In this document: piece by piece, positions 37,158 to 45,587 of the stretch | How the letters are laid out: every line of letters starts with the position of its first letter | Position numbering within the stretch: position 1 is the stretch's first letter | NCBI GenBank assembly: GCA_022827425.1 | Contig: JAJDSZ010000108.1 | Span: 1 to 64,000 of the forward strand | Direction of reading: 5' to 3' | DNA from: Pseudomonadales bacterium | GTDB taxonomy: Bacteria; Pseudomonadota; Gammaproteobacteria; Pseudomonadales; Pseudohongiellaceae | DNA length: 64,000 nucleotides | Translations under genes and position numbers: made by a program | The notes under the pieces: model-generated | What the model was told of the DNA's origin: nothing | Database searches by the model: none | What the model saw: only the letters and a program-made list of their open reading frames with translations

Positions 37158-37462
37158 TGCCGATGCGCCTTGCTTTTCTGTCGCATCTGATTGGAACACA
37201 GCTTCGGCACGTAGCTTCAGGCCAAGAGCGCGAACAACTTCGAGTACTGTTTCCAAGGTCGGGTTAAGATTTCCTGAAAGAGCGTCACAAATGCTTTCAC
37301 GTGATAAACCCGCATCGGACGTTACTTGCGACATGCCTTCGGCGCGAGCGATATCGCAAAGCACATTCGCAATAAACGCTTCATCACCATTGGCTTCCTC
37401 TATGGAAGCTTCCTGTATGGAAGCTTCCTGATATGCGGCCACCTCCTCCGGAATCCGGAGGT
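37146..37462 (-). pseudogene. Decayed second HigA-like antitoxin (orphan, no toxin)
   Basis: A paralogue of the antitoxin at 36403: AEHLRIPEEVAAYQEAS, GMSQVTSDAGLSRESICDAL and NPTLETVLEVVRALGLKLRA match it closely. Upstream of about 37462 the expected N-terminus is lost to an in-frame stop, with matching residues (RFDEL) only in another frame, so it is frameshifted; the track starts it at an internal GTG (37442). It also carries a perfect 15-bp tandem duplication (37401-37430, TATGGAAGCTTCCTG twice) that inserts five residues. No toxin gene precedes it. It is probably the relic of a second module, though a truncated product could still bind DNA. Confidence 0.6.
37401..37430. repeat. 15-bp tandem duplication inside the orphan antitoxin
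   Basis: TATGGAAGCTTCCTG occurs twice back to back. Each unit contains the palindrome GGAAGCTTCC. The duplication keeps the frame and is absent from the intact paralogue. Confidence 0.85.
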
Positions 37463-37706
37463 GTTCGGCTACAGTTCGTCAAATCTTGATTCGGTAGGGG
37501 TAATTCGTGGAACACCAACGTCGCCTTCTGACGCAAATTTTCCGCGGGGAGAGCGTACGCACTGACTTTTTATTGCTCGCGCGCGCCCCGCGAGCCGGCG
37601 CAGGCCCATCCAGCGCTCTCCGGCCCTGGCGACGCCGGCGGTCTGGGTTGCAAAACTGGCCGGCGTTCTCTACTTTGAATTTTCCGAATTCATCACGAGT
37701 TGTTCG

Positions 37707-40700
37707 ATGTCGCTTGAGGGATTTCATTCGGCTTGCCGGCGCTGGTTCGAGGCGCAGTTCACGGCGCCGACTCCTGCGCAGGCCGATGCCTGGGCGGCGA
37801 TTCGGCGGGGCAGTCATACGCTGATTGCCGCGCCCACCGGCAGCGGCAAGACGCTTGCGGCGTTCTATGCGGGTCTTGATCGTCTTGTAAGCCAGGGCGA
37901 CGCGCTATCGTCGGGCGTGCAGATTCTGTACGTTTCTCCGCTGAAAGCGCTGAACAACGACATACACCGGAACCTGCAGATTCCGCTCGCCGGCATCGCC
38001 GAGTTGCGCGGGGATGCCGCGCCCGAAATCCGGATCGCGGTTCGCACCGGCGATACCCCCGCCGCCGAACGCCGCAAGATGGCCGCGCATCCGCCGCATA
38101 TCCTGGTCACGACCCCCGAATCGCTCTATCTGCTGCTGACCAGCGCCAGCGGCCGCGCCATGCTCGCCTCGGTATCGACACTGATCGTCGACGAAATTCA
38201 CGCCATGCTCGGCGACAAGCGCGGCTCGCATCTGGCGCTTTCCATCGAGCGGCTGGAAGACCTTGCGGGCCAGGCCGGCGGGCCGCCTCTGCAGCGCATC
38301 GGCCTGTCGGCGACACAGAAGCCGGTGGAAACAGTCGCGCAGTTTCTGACGGGCGCGAACGCAAGCGCGGGTGATGGCGCGCAGACCGACAATTCCACGG
38401 TCCGGAAATTCGACTGCGAGATCATCGATGCCGGTTTCCGGCGCAACATGGAAATTTCGGTCGAAGTGCCCGGTTCCCCGCTGTCCGCCGTGATGAGCGC
38501 CGAGGTCTGGGAGGAGTTGTATCAGCGCCTGGTCGAACTCATTCTCGCGCATAACACCACCCTGGTCTTCGTCAACACCCGCCGCCTGTCGGAACGTCTG
38601 GCTCTCGCGCTCGGCGAACGTCTCGGCGAAGGCGTGGTCAGCGCGCACCATGGCAGCATGAGCCGCGACCATCGCTTCACGGCCGAACAGCAACTGAAAT
38701 CCGGGCAGTTGAAAGTGCTTGTCGCCACCGCATCGATGGAGTTGGGCATCGATATCGGCCATGTCGATCTTGTCGTGCAATTTTCCTCGCCCAAGAGCAT
38801 CGCCGCATTTCTGCAACGCGTGGGCCGCAGCGGCCATTCCATCGACGGCACGCCGAAAGGCATTCTGTTTCCCCTGAGCCGGGACGACCTGGCGGAAGCG
38901 GTAGCCTTGCTGGCCGCGATTCGGGACGGACAACTCGACCGCATTCACGTACCGGACAAACCGTTGGATATTCTCGCCCAGCAGATAATCGCCGAAACCG
39001 CCATGCGCGATGAAGGATGGGAACTCGATGAGTTGTTCGCCCTGCTGCGGCGCGCCTGGCCGTACCGGAATCTCGAACGCGCCGAATTCGACGATGTGAT
39101 AACCATGCTCGCGGAAGGTTATACGACCCGGCGCGGCAGACGCGGCGCACTGTTGCATCTCGACGCCATCAACGGCCGCATCCGGGCGCGGCGCGGCGCC
39201 AACCTGACAGCGCTGACCAATGGCGGGGCGATTCCCGACATGTTCGACTACCAGGTCGTGCTCGATCCCCAGGACGTGGTCGTCGGGACCCTGAACGAGG
39301 ATTTCGCACTCGAATCCCTGCCCGGCGACGTGTTCACCCTCGGCAGCCATAGCTGGCAGATGATCCGCATCGACGGACTCAAGGTGCGCGTACGCGACGC
39401 CCATGGCGCGCGGCCGACGATTCCTTTCTGGTTCGGCGAAGGCCCGGGCCGCAGTCGCGAATTGTCCGAGGCGGTGTCGGGATTGCGAGAACGCCTGGCG
39501 GCATTGCTGACCGAAGGAGGCGCCACGGCGGCCAATGCCTGGCTGACCGGCGAACTCGGCATGGCCCCCGCGGCCGCGGCGCAACTCGTCGACTACCTGC
39601 ATGCCGGCATGCGCAGCCTGGGCGTGATGCCCACGCGCGATACCATCGTCATGGAGCGGTTTTTCGACGAGGTGGGCGACATGCACCTCGTCATTCACGC
39701 GCCGTTCGGCAGCCGCCTCAACCGGGCCTGGGGACTGGCCTTGCGCAAGCGCTTCTGCCGCACTTTTAATTTCGAGCTTCAGGCGGCGGCCAACGAGGAC
39801 AATATCGTGCTGTCGCTGGGCTCGGTGCACAGTTTTCCGCTGGACGAAGTGTTCCGCTATCTCAACAGCAAGACCGTGCGCGAAGTGGTGATCCAGGCCA
39901 TGCTCGACGCGCCCATGTTCGAAGTGCGCTGGCGCTGGAACGCGACCCGCTCGCTGGCGATCCAGCGCAACCGCAACGGCAGGCGGGTGCCGCCGCAATG
40001 GCAGCGCATGGACGCCGAAGATCTGGTGGCCCACGTTTTCCCCGACCAGATCGCCTGTCAGGAGAACATCACCGGCCAGCGCGAGATCCCCGATCACCCG
40101 TTGGTGAAGCAGACCATCCACGATTGCCTCACCGAAGCCATGGATGTGGCTGAACTCATCGCCCTGCTCAAGGACATGGAACAGGGCCGGCTCGAACTCG
40201 TCAGCCGCGACCTGCGGGAGCCGTCTCCCTTCGCCCAGGAAATCATCAATGCCCGGCCTTACGCCTTCCTTGACGACGCGCCCTTCGAGGAACGCCGCAC
40301 CAATGCCATTCGCAACCGCTCCTGGCTCGACCCGGGGGAAGTGGAAGACTTCAGCCTGCTCGACCGGGAAGCCATCGAGCGGGTCAAGGCCGAGGCCTGG
40401 CCTTCGGTGAACAATGCCGAGGAACTGCACGATGCTCTGCTCACCCTGGGTTTCATGACTGAAGGGGAATTCAGCGAGCTGGAAGTCCATGGTGGCCAAC
40501 TGCTTGAGCAAGGCAGAATCCGCCAGTGCGGATCGCTTTGGCTGGCGACGGAAATGCTGCCCCGGCTTGCCGCGCTGGTTGCGGACGCCGGAACCGGTTT
40601 CGAGCTTCCCGATTTCCTGCGCGGGGAACAATGGACCCCGGAAGACGCCCTGCGGGATCTGATCCGGAGGCGTCTGAGCGGCCTTGGCCCGGTAACGGCA

Positions 40701-42173
40701 GCGGAGCTGGCGAATGACCTTCCGGACCCGGTTGCCGAAAACGCGGTGGAAGCCGCCCTGCTCGCCTTGCAGGACGAAGGCTTTGCCATGCAGGGGCATT
40801 TCCTCCCCGGTTCCCGCGGCGGCGCCAGCCCGGGTCCGGTACTATGGTGCGAACGGCGATTGCTGCAGCGCATCCATCGTTACACCATCGACCAGCACCG
40901 CAGGAATATCAAACCGGTATCGCTGGCCACCTACACCGAATTCCTGTTTGAACGCCATGGCCTGCGCGCCTGTGAAGCCGATTCATCTTCCCTGGCGCTG
41001 GACGGCCAGACCCGGCTGCAGAACTGTGTTCGGCTGCTCGATGGCGCCAGCGCACCGGCGGCGGCCTGGGAAGGGAGCATCTATCCCGCCCGCATCGGCA
41101 GTTACGATCCGCAATGGCTCGATCTGCTCAGCATCAGCGGGCGGCTCGCCTGGGGCCGCTACAGTTTGCCGGCGAACCGCCTGCGGGGCGGCAGCCCGAT
41201 CAAGACGACCCCCATCACCATGGCCATACGCCCCAATCTCGACATCTGGCAAGCCCTGGCCAGGGCCGCCGCCGAAGAGCGGGAAACTGCGGAACCGGGC
41301 GCCACGGCGCTGCGGGTTGAACAGGACCTGGAATCCCACGGCGCAAGCTTCTTCGATGAAATCCGCTCCCGCACCGGAATGCTCCGCACCCAACTGGAAC
41401 AAGGGCTGGCGGAACTCGTCAGCCTGGGCCGGGTATGCAGCGACAGCTTTACCGGATTGCGCGCCCTGCTATTGCCCGAGCACAGGAAATCCGGCGGCAG
41501 GCGCAAGCGGCTGCCCACATTCGGAGTGGAAGACGCCGGCCGCTGGAGTCTGCTGGATAACTTCCGCCCCGCAGACGAATCGGCAGGGATTGCGACTTCC
41601 CGGTCCCAGCGGGGGCCCGCGCCCTGGCGCGCGCTGGACGAAGACCAACTCAAGCGACTGGTGGAGATCTATCTGGATCGCTGGGGCGTGATCTGCCGTT
41701 CGCTGCTGGCAAGGGAATCCCTGGCGCCGCCCTGGCGGGTGCTGCTTGCGGTGCTGCGCAAGGAAGAACTGCGCGGCAGGCTGCGCGGCGGGAGGTTCGT
41801 GGCGGGATTGCGGGGCGAGCAGTTCGCCCGCGCGGAAACTGTGGATGAGTTGCGCAAGTTCAGCCGCGAACAGCGCCCGGAGCGCCATTTCGTGCTGTCG
41901 GCCGCCGACCCGCTCAACCTGCTGCACTTGCTGCTCCCGGAACGCTCGCTGCCGAGGCTGACGCGAAACCGCGCGCTGTATCGCGCCGGCGTTCCGCTGG
42001 CGGTGCTGACCTCCGGCGAAATCAGCTTTCTTGGGGAAGTCGCCGCCGGGGAGCAATGGCGCCTGCGGCAGATGATAGTCAGCGCTTCGGCGCCGCCTGC
42101 CGGTCTTCCTGAATCAAGCGCCAGTCCGCGTCGGGGCCGGTACCCGCAATCTCGCAAACTGCCTTCTGCCTGA
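37707..42173 (+). CDS. lhr: Large helicase-related protein Lhr (superfamily 2 DNA helicase)
   Basis: A 1488-residue ATP-dependent 3'-5' helicase. Walker A is APTGSGKTLAAF (about 41-52), motif II is DEIH in IVDEIHAMLGDKRGSH, motif III is GLSAT, and motif VI is QRVGRSGHS. These are followed by the Lhr winged-helix and beta-barrel core (about 430-870) and a long C-terminal extension like that of E. coli Lhr (1538 aa). The extension ends SLPRLTRNRALYRAGVPLAVL. Lhr acts in DNA repair, often with a nuclease or phosphatase partner; none is adjacent here. The stop codon lies in the first bases of a perfect 12-bp hairpin. The 264-bp gap upstream (37443-37706) holds only the decayed antitoxin N-terminus and presumably the lhr promoter. 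Confidence 0.93.
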   Translation: MSLEGFHSACRRWFEAQFTAPTPAQADAWAAIRRGSHTLIAAPTGSGKTLAAFYAGLDRLVSQGDALSSGVQILYVSPLKALNNDIHRNLQIPLAGIAELRGDAAPEIRIAVRTGDTPAAERRKMAAHPPHILVTTPESLYLLLTSASGRAMLASVSTLIVDEIHAMLGDKRGSHLALSIERLEDLAGQAGGPPLQRIGLSATQKPVETVAQFLTGANASAGDGAQTDNSTVRKFDCEIIDAGFRRNMEISVEVPGSPLSAVMSAEVWEELYQRLVELILAHNTTLVFVNTRRLSERLALALGERLGEGVVSAHHGSMSRDHRFTAEQQLKSGQLKVLVATASMELGIDIGHVDLVVQFSSPKSIAAFLQRVGRSGHSIDGTPKGILFPLSRDDLAEAVALLAAIRDGQLDRIHVPDKPLDILAQQIIAETAMRDEGWELDELFALLRRAWPYRNLERAEFDDVITMLAEGYTTRRGRRGALLHLDAINGRIRARRGANLTALTNGGAIPDMFDYQVVLDPQDVVVGTLNEDFALESLPGDVFTLGSHSWQMIRIDGLKVRVRDAHGARPTIPFWFGEGPGRSRELSEAVSGLRERLAALLTEGGATAANAWLTGELGMAPAAAAQLVDYLHAGMRSLGVMPTRDTIVMERFFDEVGDMHLVIHAPFGSRLNRAWGLALRKRFCRTFNFELQAAANEDNIVLSLGSVHSFPLDEVFRYLNSKTVREVVIQAMLDAPMFEVRWRWNATRSLAIQRNRNGRRVPPQWQRMDAEDLVAHVFPDQIACQENITGQREIPDHPLVKQTIHDCLTEAMDVAELIALLKDMEQGRLELVSRDLREPSPFAQEIINARPYAFLDDAPFEERRTNAIRNRSWLDPGEVEDFSLLDREAIERVKAEAWPSVNNAEELHDALLTLGFMTEGEFSELEVHGGQLLEQGRIRQCGSLWLATEMLPRLAALVADAGTGFELPDFLRGEQWTPEDALRDLIRRRLSGLGPVTAAELANDLPDPVAENAVEAALLALQDEGFAMQGHFLPGSRGGASPGPVLWCERRLLQRIHRYTIDQHRRNIKPVSLATYTEFLFERHGLRACEADSSSLALDGQTRLQNCVRLLDGASAPAAAWEGSIYPARIGSYDPQWLDLLSISGRLAWGRYSLPANRLRGGSPIKTTPITMAIRPNLDIWQALARAAAEERETAEPGATALRVEQDLESHGASFFDEIRSRTGMLRTQLEQGLAELVSLGRVCSDSFTGLRALLLPEHRKSGGRRKRLPTFGVEDAGRWSLLDNFRPADESAGIATSRSQRGPAPWRALDEDQLKRLVEIYLDRWGVICRSLLARESLAPPWRVLLAVLRKEELRGRLRGGRFVAGLRGEQFARAETVDELRKFSREQRPERHFVLSAADPLNLLHLLLPERSLPRLTRNRALYRAGVPLAVLTSGEISFLGEVAAGEQWRLRQMIVSASAPPAGLPESSASPRRGRYPQSRKLPSA

Positions 42174-42200
42174 GATTCTGCGCACAGTCGCAGAATCTCA
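42171..42200. terminator. Perfect 12-bp hairpin at the lhr stop codon
   Basis: TGAGATTCTGCG, a 6-base loop (CACAGT), then CGCAGAATCTCA. It lies between the convergent lhr and DUF6164 genes. It lacks a T-run on either strand, so it is not a textbook intrinsic terminator. Its arm shares GATTCTGCG with the family 2 REP-like repeats. Confidence 0.55.
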
Positions 42201-42226
42201 TGGGATGGCCATACAAACGAGTACTT

Positions 42227-42589
42227 TCAGGAAAAGCTGAAGAAGAAACGCAGGGAAAAGTACAACACCAGGGCGGCCATGGCGAGGCTGCCGAGGAAGC
42301 GCGCGGGGTTTTCCCGGAAAAAGTCGAACATGGTCCTGGCTTCGCCGCGTTCCCGGGCAAGCCGATACTCGCTGCGAACCCGTTCGCGACGCTCCATCTG
42401 ATATTCGTCGAGCAGCCGCCGCGCGACCTCGAACTGCTCGTCCCGGTTTACCCAGATGGCGGGTAATGAAATGCCGAACAGGCCCGCCGAAGTTTCAAAA
42501 CACTCGATCTGGTGCGCTTCGAGCAGGTCGCGCACTTCCCGGGCTTCGTCCTCGGGCACATGGCGCAGGCGGAACAGCAGTTTCGACAT
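42227..42589 (-). CDS. DUF6164-family small membrane protein
   Basis: A 120-residue protein: an N-terminal region predicted soluble (MSKLLFRLRHVPEDEAREVR, then GISLPAIWVNRDEQ), a charged helical stretch rich in Arg/Glu and one C-terminal TM (about 99-118: FLGSLAMAALVLYFSLRFFF). This order matches the conserved gammaproteobacterial DUF6164 proteins as I remember them; their function is unknown. The N-terminal half looks like a signal-transducing DUF2007-like fold, but that is a guess. I start at ATG 42587-42589 with GGAG upstream. Confidence 0.7.
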   Translation of the reverse strand: MSKLLFRLRHVPEDEAREVRDLLEAHQIECFETSAGLFGISLPAIWVNRDEQFEVARRLLDEYQMERRERVRSEYRLARERGEARTMFDFFRENPARFLGSLAMAALVLYFSLRFFFSFS

Positions 42590-42668
42590 CAAGGCTCTCC
42601 AGACCCGAACAATGCAGCCCGGCCCATAGGAGCCGAATCCCGGATTGGCGCAATGGAGCCAGGCTGAT

Positions 42669-42848
42669 TCAGGAACTGGATTTGTGACTCAGAACGATCT
42701 GGCGCGGGCCGCTGGTGGTGGTCTGGCCACTCACTCCGGTGGGGATTTGCTGTACTTTTCCGCCCGCTTTCAGGAAAGCCGCAACATGCTTCGCCAAGTC
42801 TTCCCGGCTGGTCTCCGCGGCCACTTTCTTCTTCGATTTGGATGACAT
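42669..42848 (-). CDS. Small basic protein with a SutA-like FLxxGGKVQ motif (59 aa)
   Basis: The track starts this frame at 42938, but ATG 42846-42848 has GAGGAAC upstream and gives a 59-residue protein. It starts with a Lys/Ser-rich stretch (MSSKSKKKV), followed by REDLAKHVAAFLKAGGKVQQ and a polar tail. The AFLKAGGKVQQIP segment resembles the RNA-polymerase-binding part of SutA-like regulators of gammaproteobacteria. The match is from memory of a short motif, so the function is tentative. It lies between the DUF6164 gene and an HTH gene on the same strand. Confidence 0.55.
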   Translation of the reverse strand: MSSKSKKKVAAETSREDLAKHVAAFLKAGGKVQQIPTGVSGQTTTSGPRQIVLSHKSSS

Positions 42849-42994
42849 CAGTTCCTCGCCGATTCTAGTCAAAGCGGCGGAGTATACACCGCACTCCCGT
42901 TGCGGCCAAATCAGGAAGCCATTACGAACCCGCCCCACCCGACGGCAGGCGGAACGTTCGCGAGAATTTCAGGCGGCAGCAGGCGACCCGGCTG

Positions 42995-43333
42995 CTACTT
43001 CTTCTTTCTGCCCCGTGAGCCGATGCGCTTGCGTGGCCTGGAAAAATATTCCGAATCGGCCTTCTTCGGCAGATCCCCGATCAGGTCATCCACCGAAGCG
43101 CCATAGATCACCTTGATCTTGGCCAGCAACTCGAGCTCGACGTGGCAACCATAGTTGCGCCCTGTCTCGATATCCTCAAGCTGCTTGCGAGAGATATTGA
43201 GAAGCCTGGCGCCCTCATTCATGGAATAGCCGGCGTCGAGGCGCAATTTCCGGATGTTCTTCTTGACATCTACGGTTACCGGAGAAAATTTGGCATTTGT
43301 TCTGCTACTCATCTTCTTGTCGACTTTTTGCAT
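42995..43333 (-). CDS. XRE-family HTH protein with a basic tail
   Basis: A 112-residue protein with a helix-turn-helix at about 25-80 (VKKNIRKLRLDAGYSMNEGA, RLLNISRKQLEDIETGR) and a strongly basic C-terminus (RPRKRIGSRGRKKK). It is a probable DNA-binding regulator. The start is uncertain: ATG 43333 or ATG 43312 (MSSRTNAKF), the latter with AAGAAG close upstream. It is the first gene of the minus-strand trio that continues with the 59-aa protein and DUF6164. No partner toxin is seen. Confidence 0.78.
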   Translation of the reverse strand: MQKVDKKMSSRTNAKFSPVTVDVKKNIRKLRLDAGYSMNEGARLLNISRKQLEDIETGRNYGCHVELELLAKIKVIYGASVDDLIGDLPKKADSEYFSRPRKRIGSRGRKKK

Positions 43334-43459
43334 GGTTCTTGTTGTCGAACCACTGCAAGCAATGGTCCACGTATGCGGTTCTCTGGCGTACTGTCCCGAG
43401 CCGCATGGGAACGGAAACTAACACAAAGCGGGGCAAAGCGTAATGCCCACCTTGCCAAG

Positions 43460-43477
43460 TCGGCGGGAAACCGCCGA
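43460..43477. other. Hairpin with GAAA tetraloop in the gap upstream of the sulfite oxidase-like gene
   Basis: TCGGCGGGAAACCGCCGA folds as a 7-bp stem with a GAAA loop. It is in the 258-bp divergent gap 43334-43591 that must hold promoters in both directions. No T-run follows. Confidence 0.4.
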
Positions 43478-43591
43478 AAATGCGGATAAATCCTGTTTCT
43501 GCGGGGTGATTTCCGGTTCAGGCCGGCTCAGTACAAACCGGAAACGATATGATATGGTCTGCTTTCGAACCTCCCCAATCGAGAACGCCAT

Positions 43592-44755
43592 ATGAACCCA
43601 CACGACATTCAGGACGACAGCAGGCGGCAAATGCTCAAGGGCGCCGGCGTATTCGCCGCGGGCGCGGCGACGCTGCCGGGCTGGGTGCTGCCAGCCCTGG
43701 CCCAGGGCGAAACCCTCGTTCCTTTCACCGATGTCCCCGAAGCTTTCCAGGTCCGGGAAAAACGGCCCGGGGCAACCCATTACCAGGACACCCGGCAAAT
43801 CACCTCGCACATCACGTCCAACGACGATTTCTACGTGGTTCAGCACTACGGCCAGCCGGAAGTCGACAATGACAGCTACCGCCTGCGGGTAACAGGCATG
43901 GTGGACCGGGAGCTCGATCTTTCCCTGGCGGAACTGATGCGGCGCGATGCGGTGGACCTGCAGGCGGGCTTCGAATGCGGCGGCAACAGCTCGGGCCTGT
44001 TCAACGGCCTCATCGGCAACGCCAACTGGCGCGGCTGCGCGCTGAGCCAGTTGCTGAACGAAGCCGGCGTCCGGGACGGCGCCAAGGAAGTCGTGTTCTT
44101 CGGCGCCGACGTGGGCATGGAAGAAATCCGCGAGCGGGAAGTAGAGAAGGCTTTCGCCCGCAGCATGTCCATCGCCGACGCCATGCGCCCGGCCAACCTG
44201 CTCGCCTGGGAAATGAACGGCGAGCCATTGCCGGTGTACCACGGCAAGCCATTGCGGCTGCTGGTGCCGGGCTGGTATGGCGTGGCCAATGTCAAGTGGC
44301 TGACCCAGATTCATGTGCAGGACACCCGCTACATGGGCCGCTTCATGGGCCGCGACTATGTCACCCTGAAGCGGGTCATGGTGGGTGGCGAGGAGCGCTG
44401 GGTGGAGAACTCGGTGACGGCGATCCAGTTGAAGTCGGCGATTGTCCGGGTCACGGAACGCGGCGGTGAATACAATGTGCTCGGTTTCGTGCTCAATGAC
44501 GGCACACCATTGCAAGGCGTCGAGGTAAGCGTCGATGGCGGTCCCTGGCAGCCCGCGCAACTGAGCGGGGAAAACACCCGCTATTCCTGGAAGCTGTTCA
44601 ACTTCAACTGGGAAAATCCGGCGCCCGGCGAACATGCGATCGTTTCCCGGGCGACTGACGTGAACGGCAATGTGCAGCCCACCGCGGATGAATTCCCGGA
44701 GAAAGTGAGCCGCTGGGAGAACTACGCCCAGTTCCAGCGCACGCTGACGATCTGA
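43592..44755 (+). CDS. Tat-exported molybdenum-dependent sulfite oxidase-family enzyme
   Basis: A 387-residue molybdopterin oxidoreductase. A Tat signal (DDSRRQMLKGAG, then FAAGAATLPGWVLPALAQ) opens the protein. The Mo-cofactor domain contains AGFECGGNSSG with the Mo-ligand Cys129, plus LRLLVPGWYGVANVKWL. The C-terminal Mo-co dimerisation domain follows (GVEVSVDGGPWQPA). The family oxidises sulfite to sulfate, but the motif after the Cys is GGNSSG rather than the canonical AGNRR, so another substrate such as an S- or N-oxide is possible. There is no heme domain and no adjacent cytochrome. ATG 43592 has a modest GAGAAC ribosome-binding site. Confidence 0.85.
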   Translation: MNPHDIQDDSRRQMLKGAGVFAAGAATLPGWVLPALAQGETLVPFTDVPEAFQVREKRPGATHYQDTRQITSHITSNDDFYVVQHYGQPEVDNDSYRLRVTGMVDRELDLSLAELMRRDAVDLQAGFECGGNSSGLFNGLIGNANWRGCALSQLLNEAGVRDGAKEVVFFGADVGMEEIREREVEKAFARSMSIADAMRPANLLAWEMNGEPLPVYHGKPLRLLVPGWYGVANVKWLTQIHVQDTRYMGRFMGRDYVTLKRVMVGGEERWVENSVTAIQLKSAIVRVTERGGEYNVLGFVLNDGTPLQGVEVSVDGGPWQPAQLSGENTRYSWKLFNFNWENPAPGEHAIVSRATDVNGNVQPTADEFPEKVSRWENYAQFQRTLTI

Positions 44756-44766
44756 AACGGGTTTGA

Positions 44767-45456
44767 TCAGGCCTGCCCCGCCGCCCGCGGCGGGCGCAGG
44801 CTGATGATTTTCCAGCCGCGCTCCCGGGCAACTTGCCGAAGGCCGGCGTCCGGGTCCACCGCCACTGCTTCGCCGGCAAGTTCCAGCAGGGGCAGGTCGT
44901 TCATCGAATCGGAATAGAACACGCTGTTGGCGACGCTCGCGTCGGCGCCGCTTTGGGCGAGCCAGTCGCGCAGCCTGCTCACCTTGCCTTCGCGGAAACA
45001 GGGCGTGCCGCGGATGCGTCCGGTAATCCCGCCATCCACGAGTTCGGCTTCTGTGGCCAGTAGTTCATCAACGCCGAACAGCGCCGCGATCGGGCGGGTG
45101 ATCAGATCATTGGTGGCGGTAATGATCAGGCACAAGTCTCCCGCCCGCCGGTGCCGCGCCACCAGTTCCCGCCCGGCTGGCAGCACCATGGGCCTCACCC
45201 GCTCGTGGATGAATTCCGCAAGCAGGGAGTCGCGCTCGGCGATGCTGAATCCACGCACCGGCTCCAGGGTGAAAGCGAGCCAGGCGTGGATATCGAGCCG
45301 GCCAGCCAGATAATCGGCATAAAACCTGTCATTGACCCTGCGGTGTTCTCTTTCATCGACAAGGCCGCGGGAAATCAGGAATTCTCCCCAGGCATGGTCG
45401 CTGTCGCCGGCGAGCAGGGTATTGTCGAGGTCGAAAAGCGCCAGCCGCCGATTCAT
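44767..45456 (-). CDS. HAD-IB family phosphatase (SerB-like)
   Basis: A 229-residue HAD hydrolase. Motif I is LFDLDNTLL with the nucleophile Asp, motif II is IITATND, and motif IV is FYSDSMNDLP. HAWGEFLISRGLV and an inserted helical cap match the subfamily IB hydrolases (TIGR01490-like) related to phosphoserine phosphatase. In gammaproteobacteria this gene commonly stands next to rppH and ptsP, as here, where it is divergent from rppH. The true substrate is not known. I choose ATG 45454-45456 with GAGG upstream over the track start at 45483. Confidence 0.88.
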   Translation of the reverse strand: MNRRLALFDLDNTLLAGDSDHAWGEFLISRGLVDEREHRRVNDRFYADYLAGRLDIHAWLAFTLEPVRGFSIAERDSLLAEFIHERVRPMVLPAGRELVARHRRAGDLCLIITATNDLITRPIAALFGVDELLATEAELVDGGITGRIRGTPCFREGKVSRLRDWLAQSGADASVANSVFYSDSMNDLPLLELAGEAVAVDPDAGLRQVARERGWKIISLRPPRAAGQA

Positions 45457-45587
45457 GGCCTCTACCACAGCTTTGTTTAACATACTGAAAATTATAAATT
45501 TTATCCGGGCGCGGGGCCAACCGGAAGTTTGCCTGACCGCCGGGGAGTGTGAAACAATGCCCGCTTTGCGGACAGGAACTCGGGAAA

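Noticed and set aside
37146-37442. Intact second HigA antitoxin as given by the ORF track
   Set aside because: The track's start is an internal GTG; the conserved N-terminus is frameshifted upstream and no toxin is present, so I call it decayed.
37905-40799. 964-aa minus-strand ORF opposite lhr
   Set aside because: Shadow of lhr: high-G+C antisense frame with no domain, and lhr has complete helicase motifs on the other strand.
45549-45587. N-terminal CPLCGQE zinc-ribbon extension of RppH
   Set aside because: The upstream GGGGAG abuts the GTG too closely, and the downstream GTG matches the RppH family start with a better-spaced ribosome-binding site.
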